Part shown: in pieces, positions 54,562-63,534 of the stretch
Position numbering within the stretch: the stretch's first letter is position 1
Layout: every line of letters begins with the position of its first letter
From: Actinomycetota bacterium
GTDB taxonomy: Bacteria > Actinomycetota > Aquicultoria > SURF-47
Direction of reading: 5' to 3'
Length of the DNA: 64,000 bases
Assembly (NCBI GenBank): GCA_003599235.1
Contig: QZJE01000014.1
Location: 62,001-126,000, forward strand
Translations under genes and position numbers: made by a program
The notes under the pieces: model-generated
The model's input: the letters and a program-made list of their open reading frames with translations, nothing else
Database searches by the model: none
Told to the model about the DNA's origin: nothing

Positions 54562-55109
54562 TTCTTCTTCCAGTAAATCTCGATGCCATCGATTTTTTCA
54601 TCACTTTTAAAGGTCTTGCTAAGCAACCCGTAGTAACCATCTTTTGTCCAATTTGTCTGAGCTAAAAAGTTAGGGTTGTCTTCGGTAGCAATTAATTCCT
54701 TATCGGGGAGGCGATTTCTAAACAGTACCAACCAAATAACACTAGCCCCCTTTTTTTGACGCCTAAAAAAATCATTAGCATGAACAATAACCGCTTTAAT
54801 CTGCTCTTTTGTCGCCGGCTGAGGAATAATTATGTTAAGAGAGTACTTATCTGCTTCAAAATCACTTAGGTCTTTAATGCTGGCGATTTCGTAATTAACC
54901 GGACGATAGCGGGCACTTTTTTGCCGGTAGATTACCTCCATAGCAATTGATGAGCTTATTAAGCTAATTATTAAAACCCCGCTTACGCTAAGACATACTA
55001 TTCTTTTTTTGGGGCTTAGATTAAGCGCTTCTAAGAAGAGATAAGCGGCTAAAACGGCTGCAAATATTATTAGAACCTGCGTAATCCAGATACTTTGGTA
55101 CCACGGCAT
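54558..55109 (-). CDS. Two-helix membrane protein of unknown function
   Basis: 183 aa. Two transmembrane helices (about 7-29 and 36-60), then a soluble alpha/beta domain (about 70-183) containing LNIIIPQPATKEQIKAVIVH and GASVIWLVLFRNRLPDKELI. No family recognised. Its stop overlaps the ATG of the IF2N/sortase-like gene by 4 bases, so the two proteins are probably made together and may form a membrane complex. Its upstream region holds a GC-rich structured segment that follows purA. Confidence 0.65.
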   Translation of the reverse strand: MPWYQSIWITQVLIIFAAVLAAYLFLEALNLSPKKRIVCLSVSGVLIISLISSSIAMEVIYRQKSARYRPVNYEIASIKDLSDFEADKYSLNIIIPQPATKEQIKAVIVHANDFFRRQKKGASVIWLVLFRNRLPDKELIATEDNPNFLAQTNWTKDGYYGLLSKTFKSDEKIDGIEIYWKKK

Positions 55110-55169
55110 GCATCAATTATATATCAGTAGACAGTCGACAGGAAACAGGAATCAGAAAAACAGTTTTGA

Positions 55170-55249
55170 GGGGTGGCTCGATTGAGGGCTCCCGTCACGC
55201 GCAAGCACTAGTTGCTGAGCATGATGGGAAACAATCGAGACAGGACCCC
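55170..55249 (-). ncRNA. Candidate structured RNA element after purA
   Basis: An 80-base GC-rich island in AT-rich surroundings. CTCGATTG (55177-55184) pairs perfectly with CAATCGAG (55232-55239); GGGGT (55170-55174) can pair with ACCCC (55245-55249); inside, CCCGTCA/TGATGGG and a small GCAA/TTGC hairpin continue the stem. It lies between the purA stop and the start of the next membrane gene on the minus strand. There is no T-run, so it is not an ordinary terminator. It does not match a riboswitch class I know; the strand is assumed from the operon. Confidence 0.4.
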
Positions 55250-55253
55250 GAGG

Positions 55254-56525
55254 TCACCGCTTGATGGTTTGGCGGCGGCTTGGGCCTACGGAGATGTATT
55301 TAATAGGCACGCCTACCAGTTTCTCAATTGTTTCTACATATTTCCTAGCTTGTCTTGGCAGCTTTTCGTATTTAGTTATACCGCTGATGTCACTGTTCCA
55401 GCCGTCTAATTCCATATATTCAGGCTTGGCCTTGTTAAAAATAGTCTGATGCGGAGGGAAGTAATCATACCTTTTGCCCCGATAATTGTAAGCCGAAGCA
55501 ATTTTTATTTTTTTAAAAGAAGATAAAACATCTAGCTTAGTTAAGAAAATAACCGAGAGACTGTTAACACTGGCAGCATGTTTTACCACTATGGCATCAA
55601 ACCAGCCACAACGCCTAGCCCGTCCGGTAGTAGTACCTACTTCTCCGCCTATCTCTTGCATCTTTTGGCCAAATCGATTTATTTGCTCCGTTGGAAAGGG
55701 TCCTTCTCCAACGCGGGTGGTATAAGCTTTAGTGACACCGATTACTTTATTAATTTTTAGAGGGCCAACCCCACTGCCGGCACAAGCTCCGCCAGCTACG
55801 GGAGAAGAAGAGGTTACATATGGATAACTGCCATGATCAATATCAAGCATCGTTCCTTGGGCGCCTTCAAAAAACACTTTGTCACCTCTATCTAGAGCAT
55901 CATTAATCATCTTAGAAGTATCAACAATTCGTTTCTTTAGATATTTGGCATAAACAGAATATTCAGCGATTAGTTCTTTAGCTTTTAGAGGTTTTAGGTT
56001 ATAGAGCTTGGTCATCACCTGATTTTTCTCTTTTAGAGCCTGCTCCAGCTTTTGTTCTAATATTTTGATATCAAACAAGTCTTGGGCCCTAATACCAATC
56101 CGAGCAGCCTTATCAGCATAGGTAGGGCCGATTCCTTTACCAGTCGTTCCTATCTTATATTTACCTAATTTGCGCTCCCTGACACTATCTAAAATCTTAT
56201 GGTAGGGCATTATTAAATGGCAATTGCCGCTAATGAAAAGTTTTTCGGTAGATATGCCTTGTGAGACCAAGCTGTTCATTTCCTTAATTAAATCTTTGGG
56301 ATCTACAACTAACCCATCACCGATAACATTGACGATATGCGGATACAGGATTCCCGAGGGAATAGAGTGGAGTTTAAGTGTAACATTATCAACAATTACC
56401 GTATGACCGGCATTGTTGCCCCCTTGATAGCGCACGACCATTTTCATCTTGTCGGCCAGCATATCGGTTACTTTTCCTTTTCCTTCGTCCCCCCACTGGG
56501 TTCCTAAACATATTATTCCTGGCAA
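55254..56525 (-). CDS. purA: Adenylosuccinate synthetase
   Basis: 423 aa, GTP-dependent first step from IMP to AMP. N-terminal LGTQWGDEGKGKVTDMLA, catalytic His in GGNNAGHTVIV, GTTGKGIGPTYADKAARIGIR, and the end VPIKYISVGPSRRQTI. The TTG start lies inside the last codons of the FAD oxidoreductase gene (13-base overlap), with GGAG just upstream. Confidence 0.97.
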   Translation of the reverse strand: MPGIICLGTQWGDEGKGKVTDMLADKMKMVVRYQGGNNAGHTVIVDNVTLKLHSIPSGILYPHIVNVIGDGLVVDPKDLIKEMNSLVSQGISTEKLFISGNCHLIMPYHKILDSVRERKLGKYKIGTTGKGIGPTYADKAARIGIRAQDLFDIKILEQKLEQALKEKNQVMTKLYNLKPLKAKELIAEYSVYAKYLKKRIVDTSKMINDALDRGDKVFFEGAQGTMLDIDHGSYPYVTSSSPVAGGACAGSGVGPLKINKVIGVTKAYTTRVGEGPFPTEQINRFGQKMQEIGGEVGTTTGRARRCGWFDAIVVKHAASVNSLSVIFLTKLDVLSSFKKIKIASAYNYRGKRYDYFPPHQTIFNKAKPEYMELDGWNSDISGITKYEKLPRQARKYVETIEKLVGVPIKYISVGPSRRQTIKR

Positions 56526-57886
56526 TTCTTCTCCTTCAAAATATTTCTAGCCACAACCACTCCGGAAGCCGAGGATTGCACCAACCCCCGAGTAATACCC
56601 GCGCCATCACCTATGGTATATAGGTTTTTGATGTGGGTTTGCAAAGATGGCGTAAGCTTTACCCTGGCAGAATAAAACTTAACTTCCACACCATACAATA
56701 ATGTATTTCGGTCATTTGTGCCAGGCGCTACTTTATCAAGTGCTTCAAGCATCTCCAAAATATCAGAAATGTAGCGGTAGGGAAGCACAAAACTTAAGTC
56801 CCCGGGGGTAGCTTTAGTTAGTGTCGGCTTAACAGCACTTCTATCAATCCGCTCCCCAGTCGAGCGCCTCCCGGCTTTTAGATCTTCTAGGCGCTGCACT
56901 ATAATTCCGTCACCAAGCAAATTTGCCAACCGGGCAATATATTTGCCGTAGGCTATTGGCTCCTTAAAAGGCTCAGTAAAATTAGTGCTTACAAGTAATG
57001 CAAAATTGGTATTATTAGTTTTTTTATCGGCATAACTATGACCGTTAACCGTAGTTAAGTCCTCTGATATTTCTAGGGTTACCTCCCCATAAGGGTTCAT
57101 GCAAAAGGTGCGGATTTTATCCTGAAAAGAACGTGTGTAATAAACTAGCTTGGGCTCGTATAAAACCGAGGTGAAAGGATCGTAAACCGAGGCGGGAACT
57201 TCTACTCTTACCCCAATATCAACAGCATTGTTTGATACTCCAAGTCCAAGACGCCTTACCTCTGAAAGCAGCCAACTGGCTCCAGCCCGTCCGGGAGCTA
57301 CGACTACATTGTTGCCTTTTATTTCCTCACCGGATCTGGTTTTAACACCAACTACCTTCCCTTTGTTAGATAAAATCTCGGTAACTTCGGTTTTAGTTCT
57401 AATATCAACCCTGTCTTCTAAGTACTTAGCCATCTCTTTTAATATCTGAGCACAACGGTCGGTGCCCAAATGACGAATGTGAGAGGGGATTAAACTTAAA
57501 TCAGCTAGCTGGGCTTTTTGGGCTAGACTGTCGATTTTAGATTTATCTAGCCCATGCTTTTTTTTGGGCGCACCGTATTCTAAGTAAATGCGGTCAACGT
57601 AGTCGATTAAGTCATCTAATTCTTTATTAGCAATATACTCATTGAGCCAGCCGCCAATATCAGTAGATAAAGTAAGTTTGCCGTCACTAAAAGCTCCGGC
57701 TCCGCCCCAACCCGATACCACTGCTGTCGGCTCTTTTTTAAACATCTTCTTTTGGGCTAGCTGTACCCGCTTAGAAATATCAAGGCCTTTTTCTAAGATG
57801 ATTATCTTAAGGTGGTTTTTTTTAACAAGCTCTAAAGCAGTAAAAATACCGGCCGGCCCGGCTCCTACAATTATGACGTCATACAT
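56513..57886 (-). CDS. FAD-dependent oxidoreductase (COG2509-like)
   Basis: 457 aa. N-terminal FAD-binding Rossmann motif VIIVGAGPAGIFTALEL; the second diagnostic motif is GWGGAGAFSDGKLTLS near residue 60; a C-terminal GDGAGITRGLVQSSASGVV binds FAD as well. This is the uncharacterised FAD-dependent dehydrogenase group related to geranylgeranyl-reductase-type flavoproteins. The ATG starts 5 bases after the hemerythrin stop and the gene overlaps purA by 13 bases, so it is firmly part of the operon. Substrate unknown. Confidence 0.9.
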   Translation of the reverse strand: MYDVIIVGAGPAGIFTALELVKKNHLKIIILEKGLDISKRVQLAQKKMFKKEPTAVVSGWGGAGAFSDGKLTLSTDIGGWLNEYIANKELDDLIDYVDRIYLEYGAPKKKHGLDKSKIDSLAQKAQLADLSLIPSHIRHLGTDRCAQILKEMAKYLEDRVDIRTKTEVTEILSNKGKVVGVKTRSGEEIKGNNVVVAPGRAGASWLLSEVRRLGLGVSNNAVDIGVRVEVPASVYDPFTSVLYEPKLVYYTRSFQDKIRTFCMNPYGEVTLEISEDLTTVNGHSYADKKTNNTNFALLVSTNFTEPFKEPIAYGKYIARLANLLGDGIIVQRLEDLKAGRRSTGERIDRSAVKPTLTKATPGDLSFVLPYRYISDILEMLEALDKVAPGTNDRNTLLYGVEVKFYSARVKLTPSLQTHIKNLYTIGDGAGITRGLVQSSASGVVVARNILKEKNCQE

Positions 57887-57891
57887 AATTA

Positions 57892-58452
57892 TTAGTTTAC
57901 AGGAAACAAGTCCATGGCGGTAGCGCGCATTCTATCCATTAATTCTAAAAAATGCTCGTGTTCACCAAGCTCTTTTTCGATTTTTTCGCACTTTTCATCA
58001 TGAAGCGCGAGTTCTTTGGGTGTTAATAAAGATTGGATGTGTTTAAAAAAAACTGCTTCTTTCTTAATGTGACCTGGCAGCAGATTAGCATAGGATTCCA
58101 TATTATCAGCTAACTCTGATACAGCACCGCTATCGCCATTCTGATATAGCTTAAACGATTCTTTCATGGCCGCTACAAAACTGCGGCCTTGGGCATGATC
58201 TTCTAGTAGTTGGTCAATTAAGTCTAAATCTCCCTGACTAAGCTGGCGGCTTTTTAAAAGAGGAAACAGCACTTTTTCTTCCTTGCCGTGGTGACACTTA
58301 TCAGCAAAACCGGTAATAAAATCCAGCATGTCCTGAACAAACTGCTCGGGAAGCTCCTGGTTAGCTCTTAGATGCGCTACAGTATGCTTCATTAAAGAAA
58401 CCAAGCGCATTATCTCTGAATGTTCTTTTCTTAACTCCTCAAAAGCATCCAT
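57892..58452 (-). CDS. Hemerythrin-like HHE-domain protein
   Basis: 186 aa, all helical. The di-iron ligand pattern of the hemerythrin family is present: His in RKEHSEI near residue 10, HHGKEEKVLFP near 57, EDHAQGRSF near 86 and LPGHIKKEAVFF near 125. It probably binds O2 or NO or handles iron. It is the first gene of the long minus-strand operon that continues into the purine genes, and it is divergent from the ferritin gene with only 59 bases between the start codons. Confidence 0.92.
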   Translation of the reverse strand: MDAFEELRKEHSEIMRLVSLMKHTVAHLRANQELPEQFVQDMLDFITGFADKCHHGKEEKVLFPLLKSRQLSQGDLDLIDQLLEDHAQGRSFVAAMKESFKLYQNGDSGAVSELADNMESYANLLPGHIKKEAVFFKHIQSLLTPKELALHDEKCEKIEKELGEHEHFLELMDRMRATAMDLFPVN

Positions 58453-58462
58453 GAGTATATTT

Positions 58463-58478
58463 TACCCAAAATAGGGTA
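58463..58478. promoter_or_regulatory. Inverted repeat in the hemerythrin-ferritin divergent promoter region
   Basis: TACCC (58463-58467) and GGGTA (58474-58478) with a 6-base AT spacer, centred in the 59-base divergent gap. It is well placed to be an operator for both genes. The cognate regulator is unknown. Confidence 0.35.
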
Positions 58479-58511
58479 TTTAAATAAAACCACAACTAAG
58501 GAGAGAAGAAT

Positions 58512-58982
58512 ATGCAAACTCAAGAAATTATTGACCTTTTAAACAAAGACCGGGCTAATGAGCTAATTGCTATCTTGCAGTATATGAACCATCATTACCG
58601 GGTAACTGGCGAAAACTTTACTGCCCTACAAGACATGTTCAAAGAACTAGGTATTGTCGAGATGAGGCATGCTGAAAAACTAGCTGAGAGAATATCGCTT
58701 TTAGGCGGCGAGCCGGTAAGCCGCACCGATGCCTTAAAAGAAACAACTAACTTAACTGTTCAAGATCCCAGCCAACCAAACCAGATGGTAGAAGCCAACC
58801 TCGACTATGAACGAATGGCTATAAACGACTACACCGACCATATTAAAATGATTGGTTCAAATGATCCGGTTACTACAAGAATACTTGAGGATATATTGGC
58901 TGAAGAAGAAGAGCACGCCAACAATCTACAATCTTGGTTGGGAACTGACGAAAATGCTTTTGAGCTAAGAGCCGCTGGTTAA
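58512..58982 (+). CDS. Ferritin-like / bacterioferritin-type protein
   Basis: 156 aa four-helix protein. Di-iron ligands are visible: Glu in NELIAILQYMNHHY near residue 16, ExxH in VEMRHAEKLAERI near 50, and EEEEHANNLQSWLG near 135 for the last pair. It matches the bacterioferritin subfamily in length and in the EMRHAEKL pattern; no heme-binding Met is claimed. ATG preceded by AAGGAGAGAAGAAT. It stores or detoxifies iron. Its stop overlaps convergent pabC by 4 bases. Confidence 0.93.
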   Translation: MQTQEIIDLLNKDRANELIAILQYMNHHYRVTGENFTALQDMFKELGIVEMRHAEKLAERISLLGGEPVSRTDALKETTNLTVQDPSQPNQMVEANLDYERMAINDYTDHIKMIGSNDPVTTRILEDILAEEEEHANNLQSWLGTDENAFELRAAG

Positions 58983-59851
58983 GATTTGGTGAGTACCTTA
59001 TCTAGCCAGGAATCAACAAAACGGCGGTAATTTTCTAACAAACTGCTAGTAAGCCTCCCTGGACGACCGTCACCTATAGAGCTATCATCAACTTGGCTTA
59101 CCGGCATAATCTCCATCAAACTGTTGGTTAAAAAAACCTCGCTAGCAGCAAAGAGATCTTGTTTTATTAAGGCATCTTCTTCTAGGCGAAAGCCTAATCC
59201 TTTGGCGAGCTCTAATACAACTTGTCTGGTTGTACCAGCTAAAACTTTTTTATCAGCAGGAGGAGTCATAATAATATCGTCTAGAACAGCAAAAACATTT
59301 GATACGCTGCCTTCGGTTACAAACCCTCTTCTGGTAACCATTACCGCTTCAAAAGCTTGGCTTTCCTCAGCTGAGCGTCTGGCTAAAACGTTGGGAAGAT
59401 AGTTAAGGGATTTATGATTACAGATACCGCCCCGCTGGTCTTCAACCGTTATCACCTTAACCCCTCTAGAATAAAAATCGGTCGAATAAGGCTCTAGTTG
59501 GCTAGCTGTAATAATAACATTGGACTTTATTCCGCTTTCAAAAAGACCTCGCTTAGAAGAGTTTCCGCGGGTAACAGTTATCTTAATAACGGCTTCATCG
59601 AAATCATTTGCTCTTAGAGTCTCTAGCACTGCTTTTTGGATTTCTTGAGGAGTTAAAGATAACTCAATGTCTAAGGCTTTTAAGGAATCAAGCAGGCGAT
59701 TTAGATGCGCACCTAAGCGAAAAGGCACTTTTTGATAAGTCCTCAGGGTTTCGAAAACTCCGTCCCCATACATAAACCCCCGGTCATCAATGGAGACCAG
59801 AGCTTGATCTTTAGGGACAATCCTCCCGTTTAAATAGACAACTTCTCCCAT
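58979..59851 (-). CDS. pabC: Class IV PLP aminotransferase, probable aminodeoxychorismate lyase
   Basis: 290 aa. Begins VVYLNGRIVPKDQALVSIDD, GFMYGDGVFETLRTY; the PLP-lysine lies in CNHKSLNYLPNVLARRSA near residue 145, and FLTNSLMEIMPVSQVDD marks the C-terminal part. The fold is shared with branched-chain and D-amino acid aminotransferases, but the 22-base overlap with pabB argues for aminodeoxychorismate lyase (4-aminobenzoate for folate). ATG preceded by AAAGGAAAG. Confidence 0.88.
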   Translation of the reverse strand: MGEVVYLNGRIVPKDQALVSIDDRGFMYGDGVFETLRTYQKVPFRLGAHLNRLLDSLKALDIELSLTPQEIQKAVLETLRANDFDEAVIKITVTRGNSSKRGLFESGIKSNVIITASQLEPYSTDFYSRGVKVITVEDQRGGICNHKSLNYLPNVLARRSAEESQAFEAVMVTRRGFVTEGSVSNVFAVLDDIIMTPPADKKVLAGTTRQVVLELAKGLGFRLEEDALIKQDLFAASEVFLTNSLMEIMPVSQVDDSSIGDGRPGRLTSSLLENYRRFVDSWLDKVLTKS

Positions 59852-61347
59852 TGTCTTTCCTTTACATTTACGCCAAAACAGTTAAGGGCAGCGCCCGCTT
59901 TGCTTAAACACTCATAATATTCCCGCTTGGCAACTGAGTCTGCCACTATACCAGCTCCAGCTTGAATATGAGCTTGCCCGTCTTTTAAAATAAAGGTTCG
60001 AATAATAATATTAAAATCGCAATTTCCATTGCTGGCAAAGTAGCCGATGCTACCAGTATAGGGGCCTCGCCTAATACCTTCAAGTTCCTCTATTATTTCC
60101 ATGCATCTAACCTTTGGACATCCGGTGATAGTTCCTCCCGGAAAAACCGCTTTTAGCAAGTTAAAGGCGTCGTGATTGTTATTTAAGCGCCCTACAACAT
60201 TGGAGACGATGTGCATTACATGAGAATATTTCTCCACCGTCATTAACTCCGACACAGCCACTGTTCCATAATCGCAAACCCGTCCTAAATCGTTTCTCTG
60301 CAAATCCACCAACATAACATGCTCTGCTTGTTCTTTAGTATCAAGCAGCATATTCCCAGATAAATGGAGGTCTTCACGTAAATCAAACCCCCGTCTTCTA
60401 GTGCCGGCAATAGGGCGGCTTTGAGCAAAATTATCTTTTAGTTGAATTAATCTCTCAGGAGAAGAAGAAGCAATATTTAAATCGTCCAAAGATAAAAAGG
60501 CCGAAAAGGGGGAGGGATTAATCCTCATTAGTTCGTTATACAATCCAAAACTAGACCCCTTAAAAGGAATGCTTGTGCGAAGTGAAAGATTGACCTGGTA
60601 GACATCGCCTGCATATATATATTCTTTTATTTTCTTAACTGATTTCTCGAAATGCGACTGAGTAACAGAGTAGCTGGCCTTGCCATCTTTGCAAAAAATC
60701 TCTTCTTCTGAACTTTTTTTTGTTAGCTGTTCCATTGTGATTTTCATCTTAGATTGTGCACAATTAAAAGCTTTAAATATATTATTTTGAACAACCTGGT
60801 TGACAGCTAGATAGGTATTACCAAACTGATGGTCGAAAATAATTATCTGCGAAGGAAAGATAAAGCTTAACTCATCAAGTGCTAAGTCGGCTTTGCTAAT
60901 ACTTGGGATTTTCTCAATTAAGCGGGCGATATCATAAGACAAATACCCAACTGGTCCTCCAAAATATGGGATTTTTCGCTTGATTTTGTAAGGCGAGTAA
61001 AAACGGTTGAAATAATGGCGTAAACAAGAAAAAGGGTCCATTTCCTTTACCTCATCATTGCCATCGCAGGAAAAGCAAGATTTATTGTTTTTATATTTTA
61101 AGGTAGCAAAAGAATCAAAACATAAGAAGCTGTATCTGGCGAGCATTGAGGTAGGACCGGCACTTTCTAACAAAACACAGTTCTTTTCAAGTCCTAAGGA
61201 CCGGTAGGCTTGACGCGGAGTTAAGTTAAATCCGTCAAGCTTCTTTAAAAGATAGCTGACCTTGCCCTTTTTAGCATTTTTTATAAACTCTTTTTTACCT
61301 ATTAAATACATCCCACTGTACTTCTTAATAACTGTTTTTTTATCCAA
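59830..61347 (-). CDS. pabB: Aminodeoxychorismate synthase component I
   Basis: 505 aa, chorismate-binding enzyme of the TrpE/PabB family. Conserved C-terminal motifs: SPERLIQL, QSRPIAGTRRRG, HVMLVDLQRNDLGRVC, FPGGTITGCPKVRCMEIIEE and GPYTGSIGYFA. The tandem pabC gene and absence of trp genes favour PabB over TrpE. TTG start (MDKKT) without a strong ribosome-binding site. No pabA glutaminase is in the window. Confidence 0.9.
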   Translation of the reverse strand: MDKKTVIKKYSGMYLIGKKEFIKNAKKGKVSYLLKKLDGFNLTPRQAYRSLGLEKNCVLLESAGPTSMLARYSFLCFDSFATLKYKNNKSCFSCDGNDEVKEMDPFSCLRHYFNRFYSPYKIKRKIPYFGGPVGYLSYDIARLIEKIPSISKADLALDELSFIFPSQIIIFDHQFGNTYLAVNQVVQNNIFKAFNCAQSKMKITMEQLTKKSSEEEIFCKDGKASYSVTQSHFEKSVKKIKEYIYAGDVYQVNLSLRTSIPFKGSSFGLYNELMRINPSPFSAFLSLDDLNIASSSPERLIQLKDNFAQSRPIAGTRRRGFDLREDLHLSGNMLLDTKEQAEHVMLVDLQRNDLGRVCDYGTVAVSELMTVEKYSHVMHIVSNVVGRLNNNHDAFNLLKAVFPGGTITGCPKVRCMEIIEELEGIRRGPYTGSIGYFASNGNCDFNIIIRTFILKDGQAHIQAGAGIVADSVAKREYYECLSKAGAALNCFGVNVKERQWEKLSI

Positions 61348-61441
61348 TTAATCACTAGTCTTTGGTCTCTAGTAACTAGTCTCTAGCTTGGGTGGGATGC
61401 TCTATATGAACTATTCAGCAAGTGCTGATACATACCCTTCG

Positions 61442-62791
61442 TTATTTCTTTTTTGCTAAATTAGCAAAACGTGTGTAGTGCTCCAAAAACACTAGCTTTA
61501 CCATACCGGTTGGGCCGTTTCGGTGTTTGCTGATAAGTACTTCAGCAATACCTCTGTCCTCTGAGTCTTTATTATAATACTCGTCACGATATATAAATAT
61601 TACCAGGTCAGCATCCTGTTCAATGGCTCCAGATTCGCGTAGGTCAGAGAGCATAGGACGTTTGTCACTTCTTTGCTCAACGGCTCGTGATAATTGAGAT
61701 ACGGCAATAACGGGTACATTTAACTCTCTGCCTAATATTTTTAAAGCCCTTGATATTTCCGATATCTCTTGCTGGCGAGACTCACTTCTTCTGTCTCCTT
61801 GCATTAACTGAAGATAGTCAACGATAATCAACCCAAGCTTTTGCCTGGTAACTAGCCTTCTGGCCTTAGCTCTAAGCTCCATAATTGTAATATTGGGCGT
61901 ATCATCAATAAAAATCGGCGCTTCTGCTAGCTTGCCGACTGCCTGAGAGAGTCTGGGCCAGTCTTCATCTTTTAAATAACCGGTCCTAAGATTTTGAGCA
62001 TCAACTCTGGCTTCAGAACAAAGCAGTCGTTGTACTAATTGTTGCCTGCTCATCTCCAAACTAAATATAGCTACCGGCACTTTTTCCTTAACCCCTACAT
62101 GCTGGGCAATTGAAAGTGCTAATGAAGTTTTGCCCATAGAAGGCCTGGCAGCTACTACTATCAAATCAGAAGGATGAAAACCCGAGGTTATGGAGTCTAA
62201 ATCATTAAACCCTGTAGGCACCCCGGTTACATGGGCTTTGTTTTCATAGAGATGTTCGATTTGCTCAAAACCTTCAACTAATAATTCCTTGATATGGGAG
62301 AAGTTCTCCGAGATACGTTTTTGGGCAACCTGAAAAATTAAGCTCTCAGCTTTATCTACTGTTTTTTCAATGTCTTCTGGGGTTTCATAGCCCAAAGTAG
62401 CTATATCGGAGGCTACCCTTATTAAAGCGCGAAGGGTGGCGTTTTTCTCAACAATCTCGGCGTAGAACTTAGCATTACTGGCCGCCGGAACGATGTTTAC
62501 CAGAGTGTGGATATAAGATTTTCCACCGATATCTTCTAAAACACCGTTTTTTTTCAGCTCTTCGGCTACCGTTATCGGATCAGCAGGCTCCCCTTTGGAA
62601 TATAGCTTGACGATAGCTTCATATATTTGGCGATTAGAGAGTATGTAAAAATCTTCGGGGTGGATTTTCTCGACCACATCAGGGATAGCATCTGGGGAGA
62701 TAAGCATCGATCCCAGAAGTGATTGCTCAGCTTCAAGGTTATGAGGTGGTATTTTATCTACAAAAACGTTTTGCTTCTTAGTAACAACCAA
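61442..62791 (-). CDS. dnaB: Replicative DNA helicase
   Basis: 449 aa hexameric helicase. N-terminal domain begins PPHNLEAEQSLLGSML; the RecA-like domain has Walker A AARPSMGKTSLALSIA near residue 215 and Walker B LGLIIVDYLQLM near 320; the C-terminus has SGAIEQDADLVIFIYRDEYY. TTG start preceded by AAGGGA. It forms the classic rpsR-rplI-dnaB cluster with the ribosomal genes upstream. Confidence 0.97.
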   Translation of the reverse strand: MVVTKKQNVFVDKIPPHNLEAEQSLLGSMLISPDAIPDVVEKIHPEDFYILSNRQIYEAIVKLYSKGEPADPITVAEELKKNGVLEDIGGKSYIHTLVNIVPAASNAKFYAEIVEKNATLRALIRVASDIATLGYETPEDIEKTVDKAESLIFQVAQKRISENFSHIKELLVEGFEQIEHLYENKAHVTGVPTGFNDLDSITSGFHPSDLIVVAARPSMGKTSLALSIAQHVGVKEKVPVAIFSLEMSRQQLVQRLLCSEARVDAQNLRTGYLKDEDWPRLSQAVGKLAEAPIFIDDTPNITIMELRAKARRLVTRQKLGLIIVDYLQLMQGDRRSESRQQEISEISRALKILGRELNVPVIAVSQLSRAVEQRSDKRPMLSDLRESGAIEQDADLVIFIYRDEYYNKDSEDRGIAEVLISKHRNGPTGMVKLVFLEHYTRFANLAKKK

Positions 62792-62876
62792 TCTATTCCC
62801 TTGCCTATTGAAAAGTAGTTTCTATTCTATACGGCAAGTGTTGTTCCTGCTAGTGCTTTCTTGAAGATTTTTCGAG

Positions 62877-63521
62877 TTATTTAGAGGATTCTTCTTCTTT
62901 TGATTTTTCTTGAGTTTCTTCTGGTTTCTCTTCTACTTTTTCCTCTGGTGCTTCATCGGTTTTTTCCTCTTTTTTGCTTTTGGCCTTTGCTGCCTCTTTA
63001 GCCTCTTCTGCCTTTTCCTTTGTCTCTCCTTCAGCCTTTAGCTCTTCATCCTTTAGCTCTTCTGGCACTTCAACTTGCTCACCACTAACCTCTAAAGTCA
63101 ATTTGGCTTCAACCTCTGGATGAACTCTCAGTGTAACCTCATAATTACCGACTTCTTTGATTTGATCGCCTAAGATAATCATCCGATTATCAATATCTTC
63201 TCCTAATTGATCGTAAATTAGCTTAGCAACATCAGTTACAGTAACCGAGCCGTATAACTTGCCCGTTTCGTTTACTTGAACAACATCTTTAATCTTTTTA
63301 TCTTTAAACTTTGCTGCATACTTTTCAGCTTCTTTTATACGCTCTGCTTCCCTGCGCTCAATAGCTTTTCTCTTAAACTCTAAGTCTTTTAAACTGCCCT
63401 TAGTTACCTTTACAGCTAAGTTCTTAGGAATTAAAAAGTTTCTGGCGTAACCATCGGCAACTTCGATTACATCACCTTCTATGCCTAAAGAAACAACGTC
63501 TTCGCACAAAATTATTTTCAC
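62877..63521 (-). CDS. rplI: 50S ribosomal protein L9 with acidic C-terminal extension
   Basis: 214 aa; typical L9 is about 150. The normal N-terminal rRNA-binding domain (GIEGDVIEVADGYARNFLIP) and connecting helix are followed by a C-terminal domain to about residue 150. The remaining 60 or so residues consist almost wholly of Glu, Lys, Ala and Thr (AEEAKEAAKAKSKKEEK, EEKVEEKPEETQEK). It starts 13 bases after the rpsR stop, with a good ribosome-binding site (AGGAGAG). Confidence 0.95.
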   Translation of the reverse strand: MKIILCEDVVSLGIEGDVIEVADGYARNFLIPKNLAVKVTKGSLKDLEFKRKAIERREAERIKEAEKYAAKFKDKKIKDVVQVNETGKLYGSVTVTDVAKLIYDQLGEDIDNRMIILGDQIKEVGNYEVTLRVHPEVEAKLTLEVSGEQVEVPEELKDEELKAEGETKEKAEEAKEAAKAKSKKEEKTDEAPEEKVEEKPEETQEKSKEEESSK

Positions 63522-63534
63522 TTAACTCTCCTGC

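Noticed and set aside
58453..58511. Purine riboswitch at the head of the purine operon
   Set aside because: The leader is too short and has no match to the purine aptamer core.
61348..61441. Regulatory element between pabB and dnaB
   Set aside because: The gap holds CTAGTCT-like micro-repeats only; no convincing promoter or terminator was seen.
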